Shown here piece after piece: positions 18,761-28,177 of a stretch of 64,000 nt of DNA; position 1 is the first letter of the stretch, and each line of letters begins with the position of its first letter. Under the pieces are notes generated by a model, which was given only the letters and a program-made list of their open reading frames with translations, did no database searches and was not told where the DNA came from. Source of the stretch: Cognatitamlana sp035818475 (GTDB lineage: Bacteria; Bacteroidota; Bacteroidia; Flavobacteriales; Flavobacteriaceae); assembly GCF_035818475.1 (NCBI RefSeq), contig NZ_JAYMGV010000001.1, forward strand, positions 2,170,001 to 2,234,000, read 5' to 3'. Position numbers and translations under genes: made by a program.

Positions 18761-19981
18761 ATGAAAAAAAAGTTAACAAATGTTACCTCCGTATTTTTGA
18801 TATGCCTTACTGTATTAAGTCAATATGGGTGCAAGTCCGGAAAAACAGTTCAAAATGATACGGAAAAAGAGTTTATAAGCCTGGCCTATGTATCCTTGTC
18901 TATGTTGAAGCTACATAAGGCTAATCCGGAGGAAATAAAAGCGATCTTAGATAATTATAGATGGGATGGTATTTCAGATATCGTTTTAATAGGTGGTATC
19001 TATATGACCGGGAAAGAAGGGAGCATCATAACCAGTTGGAATAGATCAGAATGGCCCGAAGTTTTTGAAGGTGTTGATTATCTTGATCGTCCTATTAATG
19101 AAAAACATAAACGAAACATGTTATGTAGCAAAGAGGTGGTGAATGCTGTTGTAGATTACTTTAAACAAAAGGACATGAAACTTTGGTTATCTCAAACAGC
19201 AGCAGGGTGGTTAACAGGAGGAAGTTTTGGTGTGGTGCTTGAAGATAAAGGCATGACAAAAGAGTATGCTTTAAAATTATATCGTTTTGCAAAAGATTTT
19301 GGATGTGTAGGTGTTGATTTTGATTGGGAATTTCCACCAAATAAAATTCAGGCAGAGGGTTACCGTGATCTAATGAAACAAGTAAAAGATTTAGGAATGA
19401 AAGTATCAGTTTGTGCTATTCGTCCAACAGCCGGAAAAGAATATCTTGATCAGGCTATAGAACCGGAAGCCAATATTAATGGCCATGCCGGCAAATTTAT
19501 GAAGTGGGAAGAGATTATTAATGACCAGATGGTAGATTACATTAATGTGATGCAATATTTAGGTTACAATCCTAAAACAAAACAACTTGATGTAAACATT
19601 AAGGCGGAAAAAATGGCAGAATGGGAAAAAATTTACCCCAATGAATTTACAGAAAACCGAAACATTGATTTTCTGTGTGGCATTGGTTATTACTCCTTTT
19701 TACTTCCTGAGTTTAAAAAAAATGGAAAGAAAGGAGGGAAAAACCTGCAGTTTATTTATGATAACTATGGAGCAGAAGCCTTAGGCAAAAAAGTTGTTGA
19801 GGGGCATGCTATTTGGTCAACCTCTGATGTGAGCGAAATTGTGAAGTATGCAAAGAAACAAGGCTGGAGTGGTGTGTTTACCTGGCTGGTTTCACATGAT
19901 GTGACAAATGAAGTGGATGATGAATATAGCAGACAAAGGGCATTGGCCAATGAAGTTGAAAAGATATGGGAAGCTGAATAA
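18761..19981 (+). CDS. GH18-family glycosidase, lipoprotein
   Basis: This is a 406-residue TIM-barrel protein with a lipobox-like junction QYGC (Cys24). The GH18 catalytic strand DxxDxDxE is recognisable as VGVDFDWE: Asp186, Asp188 and the acid Glu190 are present, but the first Asp is replaced by Val183. The rest of the barrel has KLWLSQTAAGW, KVSVCAIRP and YINVMQYLGY, the last carrying the Met-Gln-Tyr expected near the substrate acetamido group. GH18 enzymes cleave chitin or the chitobiose core of N-glycans with substrate-assisted catalysis. In this locus an endo-acting HexNAc-cleaving role is likely; it is the only endo-type enzyme I see. Confidence 0.85.
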   Translation: MKKKLTNVTSVFLICLTVLSQYGCKSGKTVQNDTEKEFISLAYVSLSMLKLHKANPEEIKAILDNYRWDGISDIVLIGGIYMTGKEGSIITSWNRSEWPEVFEGVDYLDRPINEKHKRNMLCSKEVVNAVVDYFKQKDMKLWLSQTAAGWLTGGSFGVVLEDKGMTKEYALKLYRFAKDFGCVGVDFDWEFPPNKIQAEGYRDLMKQVKDLGMKVSVCAIRPTAGKEYLDQAIEPEANINGHAGKFMKWEEIINDQMVDYINVMQYLGYNPKTKQLDVNIKAEKMAEWEKIYPNEFTENRNIDFLCGIGYYSFLLPEFKKNGKKGGKNLQFIYDNYGAEALGKKVVEGHAIWSTSDVSEIVKYAKKQGWSGVFTWLVSHDVTNEVDDEYSRQRALANEVEKIWEAE

Positions 19982-20012
19982 TCGGATAATAACCATTATT
20001 AAAATTGTATTT

Positions 20013-21506
20013 ATGAGATCATATCTTAGTAACATGATAATTATGGTAGCCATAATTGTTGGATTCGGCACTGATTCTTATGGTCAGGGTAATACAAAGC
20101 GTGAAGCACGTAATAAATTCCCAAACATCATTTTTATTCTGGCGGATGATCTGGGTTATGGAGATGTAAGTTGCTTGAATCCTGATTCTAAAATAAAGAC
20201 TCCAAACATGGATAGCATGGCCAAAACAGGGATCACTTTTACAGATGCACATTCAAGTTCATCAGTTTGTACCCCCTCACGTTATAGTGTTCTAACAGGA
20301 CGATATGCCTGGCGTACATCATTAAAAAGTGGGGTGCTTACAGGATATAGCCCGGCATTAATTAAAAATGGTCGTCAAACTGTGGCTTCCATGCTGAAAA
20401 AATATGATTATCATACCGCAATAATTGGAAAGTGGCACTTAGGTATGGGCTGGGAAACTACGGATGGCAGGGCTCCGGAGCGTTTTGGAAGTAATGTCGA
20501 CTTTACAAAAAAAATTACAGATGGGCCCACTGCAAGAGGCTTCGATTATTATTATGGTATTTCAGCATCAATGGATATGCCGCCATACTGTTTAATTGAG
20601 AATGACAGACTAATAGAGCAGCCAAATTATGAGTTTAAAAAGGGAGATGAAAATCCATTTGGACGCCGGGGGCACACGATAAAAGGCCGTGGTCCGGAAT
20701 TTTATTTATCGGAGTTTACATCTAAAGCGGTTGAGAAGATTGGAGAATACAGCAAATCAAAGCATCCATTTTTTATTTATTTTCCTCTTAATGCACCACA
20801 CACACCGATAGCGCCAAATAAAGAATTTATAGGTCAAAGTAATGCCGGAGATTATGGTGATTTTGTGGTTGAAGTAGACAACGTACTTGGAAGGATTATA
20901 ACGGCATTGGAAGATAATGGTATAAAAGAAAATACCTTAGTGATATTTACAAGTGATAATGGACCAGAAACCATTTGTTACCCACGGGCAAAAAAATACA
21001 ATCATTATAGTGCCGGTAAACTAAAAGGTGTAAAACGCGATTTGTGGGAAGGCGGACATCGTGTTCCATTTTTTGTAAACTGGCCTTTAGGAATTAAATC
21101 AAATATAGAGTTTGATGAAACCATTTGTCTTTCGGATTTCTATGCGACCGTTGCCGATATTGTTGGTCATAAGAGAGCCATGAATGAAGGAGAAGACAGT
21201 TTTTCGTTTTATGATGTACTTCAAGGAAAAAAGAATAATATTCGCCCTTACACCATTCATCACAGTGCCCGTGGAAATTTTGCTATAAGAAAGGGGGATT
21301 GGGTTTTAATAGACAATAAATCAGGTGATGATAACAATGGAAGAGGTGAAATATACTATAAAGATTTGGGATATGAATTGATTGATTCCGAAGGCGAGTT
21401 GTATAACCTAAAAGACGATTTGCGCGAGTTTAAAAATCAGTATACCAATAAGCCTGAGATTGTAAAGGAGTTGAAAAACATACTCAATGCTTCAAAACTG
21501 GAATAA
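20013..21506 (+). CDS. S1 sulfatase, GALNS/arylsulfatase-A-like
   Basis: This is a secreted sulfatase of 497 residues. An in-frame ATG at 19908 lies inside the preceding gene; the ATG at 20013 begins a signal peptide (MRSYLSNMIIM...SYGQ) and is preferred. The N-terminal metal motif is NIIFILADDLGYGDVS. The formylglycine precursor is Cys86 in CTPSRYSVLTGR. IIGKWHLGMGW and FTSDNGPE are the other standard blocks, followed by DLWEGGHRVPF. It is similar in type to sulfatases acting on 6-sulfated Gal/GalNAc (S1_15-like), but the subfamily is a suggestion only. Confidence 0.9.
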   Translation: MRSYLSNMIIMVAIIVGFGTDSYGQGNTKREARNKFPNIIFILADDLGYGDVSCLNPDSKIKTPNMDSMAKTGITFTDAHSSSSVCTPSRYSVLTGRYAWRTSLKSGVLTGYSPALIKNGRQTVASMLKKYDYHTAIIGKWHLGMGWETTDGRAPERFGSNVDFTKKITDGPTARGFDYYYGISASMDMPPYCLIENDRLIEQPNYEFKKGDENPFGRRGHTIKGRGPEFYLSEFTSKAVEKIGEYSKSKHPFFIYFPLNAPHTPIAPNKEFIGQSNAGDYGDFVVEVDNVLGRIITALEDNGIKENTLVIFTSDNGPETICYPRAKKYNHYSAGKLKGVKRDLWEGGHRVPFFVNWPLGIKSNIEFDETICLSDFYATVADIVGHKRAMNEGEDSFSFYDVLQGKKNNIRPYTIHHSARGNFAIRKGDWVLIDNKSGDDNNGRGEIYYKDLGYELIDSEGELYNLKDDLREFKNQYTNKPEIVKELKNILNASKLE

Positions 21507-21553
21507 AAGAAAATATAAAGAGTAATGCTGATTGTATTAAAATATAGCTTAAC

Positions 21554-23002
21554 ATGAATTTAAAATATTTGAAAATATCCGTAATTGTATTATTTATCGT
21601 TGTTATTGGTATTAAAGGGCAATGTCAACAAAGGGGGCCCAATAAAAAACCCAATGTAATTCTAATTTTCCTTGATGATAGCGGATATGGGGATTATGCA
21701 CACAATGGCAATCCTACAATTAAAACCCCCAATATTTCTAGGTTAAAGGATAGTGGTGTGAATTTTACACAGTTTTATGTGACTTCTCCAGCTTGTTCAG
21801 CATCACGTTACTCTTTATTAACAGGCCGCTACCCAGGAAGATCGGGTTTGGGGTCTTGGGTTATAGGTCCGGCTGCAAAGCGCTATATCCATGAAAAAGA
21901 GATTACTCTGGCTGACGGCTTGAAATCTGCCGGTTATAAAACCGGAATGTTCGGAAAATGGCATTTAGGTACACCAAACGATCTTAATGGTTTTTCACAT
22001 CATACCTTACCTCTGGCACATGGTTTTGATGAGTGGATTGGAACTAATGTATCTCATGATTATAATGATGCCATGCTACTAAAGAGTAACCCTAATGGTA
22101 AAGCCCCTATTGCAGGTTATGAGGTATTGGCCAAAAATTTACCAGTTAATATAGAAATCTCAGAGTCCTTAACAGGAATATGTACTAAAGGTGCCATTGA
22201 ATTTATAAAACGCAATAAAGACAAACCGTTTTTTGCATATATACCCTATAATATGCCGCATTTGGGACTATTCGTTAGTGATAAATTTAAAGGTAATTCC
22301 CGACGCGGCGAATTAGGAGACGTTATGGAAGAAATTGATGCTTCTATAGGAGACATTATTAAAACTCTTGAAGATGAGGGGATAAGAGAAAATACCATTG
22401 TTATTTTCTCATCAGATAATGGCCCCTGGATTGTTTTTTCCAACAGAAAGGATAATAAAAAATATGGAGATACGCGTTTAAAAGTTGGTTATGCGGCACC
22501 ATTTCGTGATGGAAAAGGTTCTACATGGGAAGGTGGTCATCGCGTTCCCGGAATTATTAGCTGGCCTGCAAAAATAAAAGGAAATCGTTATGAGCAAACA
22601 CCAATAAGTACTTTAGATATATTACCAACTATTTTTGCGATTGCAGGGGTGGAAACACCAACTGATAGAACAATTGATGGGAGGGATATAAGGGCTATAT
22701 TAATGCCTGAAAGATTTGAAAAGCTTCAAAAACCATTTAAGTTTTACTATAATTATAAGGATAATATGCCTTCAGCCATAAGAAAAGATGCATGGAAGCT
22801 TCATATACGTATAGGGTCACAGACTAATAATAATTATGGATTTGTAGCCTCAAGAGAAACGCCTCTTCTGTTTCAAGTAGAGGAAGATTTAGGAGAACGA
22901 ATTGATGTAGCAAAACAACAAACTGAATTAACTATCGAATTACTTTCAGATTTAGAAAGATTTGAAAAGCAAATAAAAGAAGAGGGGAGCTTCTGGGATT
23001 GA
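21554..23002 (+). CDS. S1 sulfatase with CSASR active-site motif
   Basis: This is a secreted sulfatase of 482 residues with a signal peptide ending near KGQCQ. The metal motif is NVILIFLDDSGYGDYA; Ser replaces the more common Gly/Met after DD. The formylglycine precursor is Cys81 in CSASRYSLLTGR, so alanine stands where most S1 enzymes have proline (CxPxR). CxAxR is accepted by sulfatase-maturing enzymes of the radical-SAM type, so the protein is probably active. Other blocks are MFGKWHLGTPND, FSSDNGPW and STWEGGHRVPG. It is in the middle of the enzyme operon; a 208-base gap follows. Confidence 0.9.
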   Translation: MNLKYLKISVIVLFIVVIGIKGQCQQRGPNKKPNVILIFLDDSGYGDYAHNGNPTIKTPNISRLKDSGVNFTQFYVTSPACSASRYSLLTGRYPGRSGLGSWVIGPAAKRYIHEKEITLADGLKSAGYKTGMFGKWHLGTPNDLNGFSHHTLPLAHGFDEWIGTNVSHDYNDAMLLKSNPNGKAPIAGYEVLAKNLPVNIEISESLTGICTKGAIEFIKRNKDKPFFAYIPYNMPHLGLFVSDKFKGNSRRGELGDVMEEIDASIGDIIKTLEDEGIRENTIVIFSSDNGPWIVFSNRKDNKKYGDTRLKVGYAAPFRDGKGSTWEGGHRVPGIISWPAKIKGNRYEQTPISTLDILPTIFAIAGVETPTDRTIDGRDIRAILMPERFEKLQKPFKFYYNYKDNMPSAIRKDAWKLHIRIGSQTNNNYGFVASRETPLLFQVEEDLGERIDVAKQQTELTIELLSDLERFEKQIKEEGSFWD

Positions 23003-23210
23003 TATTGATTTTACGGATAGTTTGCCCTAGTTAGGGGTTAAATGAAGTGATTTTTACAAAAAAGTAGGTTATGACATCAATCATACTTTTATATTTATAC
23101 TTCTAATTGGGAGAGACTTTAAAATACTATTACAGAAAATTTGAGTTAGAAATAAAATCAAATTCTATAATTGAGACTCCATATGGACAGGCTCGGAAAA
23201 TTAAATTAAA
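23003..23210. other. Longest gap inside the enzyme operon
   Basis: These 208 bases are the only sizeable break among the PUL enzyme genes. I see no open frame, no good hairpin followed by T, and no full TAnnTTTG box; a short CCCT/AGGG repeat at about 23024-23037 is too tight for a convincing terminator. An internal promoter is possible, but nothing in the sequence proves it. Confidence 0.5.
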
Positions 23211-24662
23211 ATGGATAGTACTAGACTGGTTTTTACACTTTTATCTTTACTCGCATTTCTGGGAGTAGATGAGATATGTCAAGCACAACAAGATAGGCCG
23301 AATGTTATCTTAATTATGGCTGATGATATGGGTTGGGGTGATACAGGGTATAATGGACACCCTCGTATTAAGACACCACATCTGGATGACATGGCGAACC
23401 AGGGAATTCAGTTTACGCGTTTTTATGCTGCGGGTCCAGTGTGTTCACCCACAAGGGGTAGTGTTTTAACAGGTAGAAACCCTAACCGATACGGAATAAC
23501 AACGGCTAATGTAGGACATTTGAAAAAGGAAGAAGTTACCCTGGCAGAGGTCTTTAAAGCAAATGGTTATAAAACAGGACATTTTGGAAAATGGCATTTA
23601 GGAACACTATTTCCGGATTATAGCGGGAAAGGACCTAGAAGAAACCCGGGTAAAAATTACATGACTCCGAAAATGGCAGGGTTCGATACGTATTTTTCAT
23701 CCGAATTCTCCATAGCCACCTTTGATCCGTATAAAAGAGATAAAGAACATGCACATGCTAAGGATTGGCTGGAAAAAGGAGATAAAAGAGTGCTTTACGT
23801 AAAAGATGATAAACCTGTTGAGGATGATCTTACCGGTTGTGATTCAAAGATTATAATGGATAGGGTTTTACCTTTTATTAAAGAAAGTGAAAAGGATAAA
23901 AAACCATTTTTTACAGTAATTTGGTTCCATGCACCCCATGAACCTGTAGTTGGCCATCCTAAGTATATGAAAGAACTCTATTCTGATCTGGAAGAAAATA
24001 AGCAACACTATTATAGTGTCATTACTGCATTAGATGCACAGGTTGGACGACTGAGAAGTACATTAAGAGAAATAGGAATCGCAGAAAACACCATGATATG
24101 TTTTACCAGTGATAATGGTCCGGAAGGTAATCCCGAAGCCATGAAAAGGCGTCAAGGGTCTACCAACGGACTTAGAGGGCGTAAAAGAAGTTTATACGAA
24201 GGAGGAATTAGAGTACCTGGTATTATTGAATGGCCTTCAAAGGTAACCTCTGGCATATCAGCTATACCAGTAGTGACCAGCGATTATTTTCCAACATTCT
24301 GTAGTATACTTGGCTATGATGTGGTTGATAACAGACCTTATGATGGTATAAGCCTATTGCCTGTATTAAATGGAAAAATAAAAGTGCGTAAAAAGAACAT
24401 TGGTTTCTGGTATCGGTCACATAAACAGCAAGCTTTAATTGGAGATAGATACAAGTTACTTCATAACATTGGAAATGACAGAGCAAGGTCTGATAATTCT
24501 GAACTACCAAGAAAAGCCTATGAGTTATATGATATCATTCAAGATCCAGAGGAAAGGAATAACATCATAGAAGCGAATAAAGAACTGGCTGAAAGAATGA
24601 AAGTAGCATTAGCACAATTTGTTCAATCCTGTGAAGAAAGTAACTCAGGAAGTGATTATTAA
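23211..24662 (+). CDS. S1 sulfatase (CSPTR active site)
   Basis: This is a secreted sulfatase of 483 residues with a hydrophobic leader ending near ICQAQ. The metal motif is NVILIMADDMGWGDTG, the formylglycine precursor is Cys78 in CSPTRGSVLTGR, and HFGKWHLGTLFP and FTSDNGPEGNP follow. The C-terminal block YEGGIRVPGIIEWP is standard. The subfamily cannot be assigned by eye; the overall pattern is arylsulfatase-A-like. It follows the longest gap of the operon and precedes the next sulfatase by 20 bases. Confidence 0.9.
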   Translation: MDSTRLVFTLLSLLAFLGVDEICQAQQDRPNVILIMADDMGWGDTGYNGHPRIKTPHLDDMANQGIQFTRFYAAGPVCSPTRGSVLTGRNPNRYGITTANVGHLKKEEVTLAEVFKANGYKTGHFGKWHLGTLFPDYSGKGPRRNPGKNYMTPKMAGFDTYFSSEFSIATFDPYKRDKEHAHAKDWLEKGDKRVLYVKDDKPVEDDLTGCDSKIIMDRVLPFIKESEKDKKPFFTVIWFHAPHEPVVGHPKYMKELYSDLEENKQHYYSVITALDAQVGRLRSTLREIGIAENTMICFTSDNGPEGNPEAMKRRQGSTNGLRGRKRSLYEGGIRVPGIIEWPSKVTSGISAIPVVTSDYFPTFCSILGYDVVDNRPYDGISLLPVLNGKIKVRKKNIGFWYRSHKQQALIGDRYKLLHNIGNDRARSDNSELPRKAYELYDIIQDPEERNNIIEANKELAERMKVALAQFVQSCEESNSGSDY

Positions 24663-24682
24663 TTAATAATAAGAAAAGCATT

Positions 24683-26173
24683 ATGAAAATTTATGTACTC
24701 CTATTTATGGCTTTCTTGATGGTTTCTTGTAAATCGATCACGAAAGCAGAAAACAATATTGAAAAACCTAATATTGTTTTTATTTATACGGATGATCAAA
24801 CTTATGAAACCATACGGGCTTTAGGGAATTCAGAAATTCAAACGCCCAATATGGATAAACTCGTAAACGAAGGCACCACGTTTACAACGGCCTTTAATAT
24901 GGGAGGCTGGGGAGGTGCCGTTTGTGTAGCATCCAGAGCAATGATGATGTCTGGAGCTCATGTGTGGAGAGCAAAGGCTCAGGAAGATCTATGGATGAAA
25001 AATGATTCGGTTGCCATTAATAGGACTTGGGCTAAATTAATGTCGAAGAATGGGTATAATACCTATATGACAGGAAAATGGCATGTTAAAATCAAAGCCA
25101 ACAGTGTATTCGATACTGTTGCCCATGTAAGAGGTGGAATGCCACAGTATGCCAGAAAATATAGAGAAGGAACAGAAAAGAAAAAGGAAATATATAAACT
25201 AGGGTATAACCGCCCTTTAAACAAAAAGGACACACTCTGGTCTCCTACAGACCCAAAATTTGAAGGTTTTTGGAAAGGAGGGAAACATTGGAGCGAAGTT
25301 GTAAAGGATGATGCTTTATCTTTTATAAGTGATGCCAGTAAAAAAGAAGCTCCATTTTTCATGTACCTGGCATTTAATGCACCACATGATCCAAGACAAG
25401 CACCTCAGGAATTTTTGGATATGTATCCACTAGACAATATTGCGGTTCCAGAAAGTTTTCTTCCAGAGTATCCATATAAAGATAGTATAGGTAATGGCTC
25501 TACTTTACGAGACGAAGCTTTGGCACCATTTCCTAGGACACCATATGCTGTAAAAAAACATAGGCAAGAATATTATGCACTCATTACGCATTTAGATCAG
25601 CAAATAGGTGAAATACTAATTGGTTTAGAAGCTTCCGGTAAAAAGGACAATACTTATATTTTCTTTACTTCAGATCATGGATTGGCAGTTGGACAACATG
25701 GGTTAATAGGTAAACAGAGTTTATTTGATCATAGTATGCGCGTGCCATTAATGGTTGTGGGGCCAGACATCCCTAAAGGAAAAAGGCTAGATCAGGAAGT
25801 GTATCTACAAGATATTATGGCTACAAGCTTAGAAATAGCAGGTATAGAAAAACCTTCCTATGTAGAATATCACAGCTTGTTAGATTTTATAAAAGATGAC
25901 AAAAAGCAAAGTAATTATGACGCTATATATGGTTGTTATAGAGAACACCAAAGGATGATAAGAAAGGATGGGTATAAGTTGTTAGTATATCCGAAAATAG
26001 AAAAAATACTATTATTTGATTTAACCAAAGATCCGGAAGAAATAACAGATTTAGCAGAAAATCCTGAACAATCAGAAAGGGTGAAAGTACTTTTTAAAGA
26101 GCTGCTAAAGTTGCAAAACGATATGGACGATTCTTTAGATCTTACAGGTTTGTATAATAAGTTAACAACCTAA
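24683..26173 (+). CDS. S1 sulfatase lipoprotein with CVASR active site
   Basis: This is a 496-residue sulfatase with a leader ending in MVSC (Cys16), so it is probably lipid-anchored. The metal motif is NIVFIYTDDQTYETIRALG, which lacks the common DDxG(Y/W)GD form. The formylglycine precursor is Cys81 in CVASRAMMMSG, preceded by a GGWGG turn; alanine again replaces proline. FTSDHGLAVGQHGLIGKQSLFDHSMRVP resembles the choline-sulfatase/iduronate-sulfatase style of C-terminal half. It is clearly a different subfamily from the other five sulfatases, implying a different sulfate position. Confidence 0.9.
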   Translation: MKIYVLLFMAFLMVSCKSITKAENNIEKPNIVFIYTDDQTYETIRALGNSEIQTPNMDKLVNEGTTFTTAFNMGGWGGAVCVASRAMMMSGAHVWRAKAQEDLWMKNDSVAINRTWAKLMSKNGYNTYMTGKWHVKIKANSVFDTVAHVRGGMPQYARKYREGTEKKKEIYKLGYNRPLNKKDTLWSPTDPKFEGFWKGGKHWSEVVKDDALSFISDASKKEAPFFMYLAFNAPHDPRQAPQEFLDMYPLDNIAVPESFLPEYPYKDSIGNGSTLRDEALAPFPRTPYAVKKHRQEYYALITHLDQQIGEILIGLEASGKKDNTYIFFTSDHGLAVGQHGLIGKQSLFDHSMRVPLMVVGPDIPKGKRLDQEVYLQDIMATSLEIAGIEKPSYVEYHSLLDFIKDDKKQSNYDAIYGCYREHQRMIRKDGYKLLVYPKIEKILLFDLTKDPEEITDLAENPEQSERVKVLFKELLKLQNDMDDSLDLTGLYNKLTT

Positions 26174-26183
26174 AAAAGGCACA

Positions 26184-28166
26184 ATGATTTATAGAACAGT
26201 TCTTTTCATGATTTGTATTATGGTTCACACCTCTTTGTTCGCTAATGATGGGAAGACATTGAATTTACTTCCTTTACCAGTGGAAGTGAAACTTGGAACT
26301 GGTCAGTTTCAATTGAATGAAGAAGTCGTTATAATTGCCAAGAATAGCCTGGCATTAGAAGCTCAGAAGTTTATTGAGAAAGTTCAGTCTGCCTTGGGTT
26401 TTAAAATAAATATAACAGAAGATTCTAATGCTGAAACCAGAATTTATTTAATCCTCGACCCACAGCTCAATTCTAAATACGGGAAAGAGTCATACAAAAT
26501 TAATGTTTCAACAAAGATAATTACCATAAAAGCTGGAGGAGATGAAGGAGCATTTTATGCATTACAAACACTCCGACAACTTTTACCTACAGAAATATTT
26601 AGTCGTGTAGAACTAAAGAATATCGATTGGACTATCCCATGTGTTGAAATTTTGGATTACCCACGGTTTGATTGGAGAGGCTATATGCTTGATGTGTCTA
26701 GAACCTTTGCGGATGCAGATTATGTGAAGCATACTCTTGATATTATGGCAGAACATAAAATGAACGTATTTCATTGGCATTTGGTAGATAATAATGGCTG
26801 GCGTATTGAGATAAAAAAACACCCATGGCTTACCGAAAAAGGCGCCTGGCGTATGCAGCCAAATTACCCCAAACGTGGAATTACTGGGCGCTACGGAGGG
26901 TTTTATACACAAGAACAGATTAGAGATATTGTAGCTTATGCCAAAGAACGTCACATTACAGTACTTCCGGAGATAGATATACCTGGGCATTCTACAGCAC
27001 TGTTACACACCATACCGGAATTTGCTTGCCCAAATGCGAAAACTACAGGGTATGTTCGTTTTTTTAATGATTTTCCGCAACGAGGGAAACCATTTGATAA
27101 ACATGAAGGGTCCAATGCTGTTTGCGCAGGGAATGATGAGGTGTTTCCGTTTTTTGATGAAATTATAGAAGAGTTAGTCAGTTTATTTCCATGCGAGTAC
27201 ATTCATATTGGTGGCGATGAGGTGAACAAGGAATGGTGGGAAGCCTGTCCTAAATGTCAGCAAAGGATTAGAGATGAAGGCCTATCTGATAGTGATGAGC
27301 TACAAGCATATTTTATTAAGAGGTTAGAGAGTATAATCAATACCCATAATAAGAAATTGATTGGTTGGGATGAAATTCTGGAAGGAGGAATTACTAAAAG
27401 CTCTACAATTATGAGCTGGCGGGGTAATAGAGGCGCACTTACTGCGGTACAGAATGGTCAAAAAACTGTCATTGCCTCAAATCAGGGCTACTATTTTCAA
27501 AAAGACCAAACAGATAATCCTCTGCACCCAAAACAATGGCCCGGAATGTTAACGCTTCAAACGGCTTACGAATATGAACCGATTCCATTAAATATGCCAC
27601 AAGAACAAATGGATTTGGTTTTGGGTATTCAATCAGCTTTATGGACCCCATTTACTAATAAACCAGATTTATGGGATTTGGCGGTCTATCCTAGGAATTT
27701 TGCAGTTAGTGAGAATGCCTGGTCAGAATCCGGACATAAAAATTGGGAGGAGTTTCAACAACGTGTTCAGAAGCATCGGTTACGTCTGGCATATGAAGGG
27801 GTGGCCTATTGGCGTGAGGCTTCCGAAAGAGTAGGGCAATGGACTTCGGAAGATTTGAAAAGCCCAAAGGGGTTGGTAATTGATGTCACCTCATTTTTAA
27901 CACAAGCAGGGAAATACTTAATAGTATTAGATCATACTACGGGGACCGATGGTTTGGAAATAAGAAGCGTAAAATTTCTGAAAAACGGTAAACCAATTGC
28001 TTCCGACTTTCATTACGGAACAACTGAAGAAGGTTCGGATAAGGACCGGATGTATTTTGTAGACCTTCAGAGCCTGGAAAAGGATGCAAAATATGAATTA
28101 GAAATAGGGGCATCAGGTTTTGGTGGAATGGATAGTAATGGCGATATACATATGTTTAAACCCTAA
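26184..28166 (+). CDS. GH20 beta-N-acetylhexosaminidase, paralogue of 15200
   Basis: This is a secreted GH20 enzyme of 660 residues with a signal peptide ending near SLFAN. The domain order matches the gene at 15200: GH20b domain, barrel with HWHLVDNNGWRIEIKKHP, acid/base pair HIGGDE (Asp345-Glu346), WTPFTNKPDLWDLAVYPR, then the same type of C-terminal accessory domain. The two proteins align along their whole length, so they arose by duplication. One difference is LVDNNGWR here against LTDDHGWR there, next to the active-site entrance. It likely acts on a related beta-HexNAc linkage or a differently substituted chain end. Confidence 0.95.
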   Translation: MIYRTVLFMICIMVHTSLFANDGKTLNLLPLPVEVKLGTGQFQLNEEVVIIAKNSLALEAQKFIEKVQSALGFKINITEDSNAETRIYLILDPQLNSKYGKESYKINVSTKIITIKAGGDEGAFYALQTLRQLLPTEIFSRVELKNIDWTIPCVEILDYPRFDWRGYMLDVSRTFADADYVKHTLDIMAEHKMNVFHWHLVDNNGWRIEIKKHPWLTEKGAWRMQPNYPKRGITGRYGGFYTQEQIRDIVAYAKERHITVLPEIDIPGHSTALLHTIPEFACPNAKTTGYVRFFNDFPQRGKPFDKHEGSNAVCAGNDEVFPFFDEIIEELVSLFPCEYIHIGGDEVNKEWWEACPKCQQRIRDEGLSDSDELQAYFIKRLESIINTHNKKLIGWDEILEGGITKSSTIMSWRGNRGALTAVQNGQKTVIASNQGYYFQKDQTDNPLHPKQWPGMLTLQTAYEYEPIPLNMPQEQMDLVLGIQSALWTPFTNKPDLWDLAVYPRNFAVSENAWSESGHKNWEEFQQRVQKHRLRLAYEGVAYWREASERVGQWTSEDLKSPKGLVIDVTSFLTQAGKYLIVLDHTTGTDGLEIRSVKFLKNGKPIASDFHYGTTEEGSDKDRMYFVDLQSLEKDAKYELEIGASGFGGMDSNGDIHMFKP

Positions 28167-28177
28167 TAATTAATGAT

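Noticed and set aside
23024..23037. CCCTA/TAGGG repeat after the third sulfatase as terminator
   Set aside because: The loop would be only 2 to 4 bases and no T-run follows.
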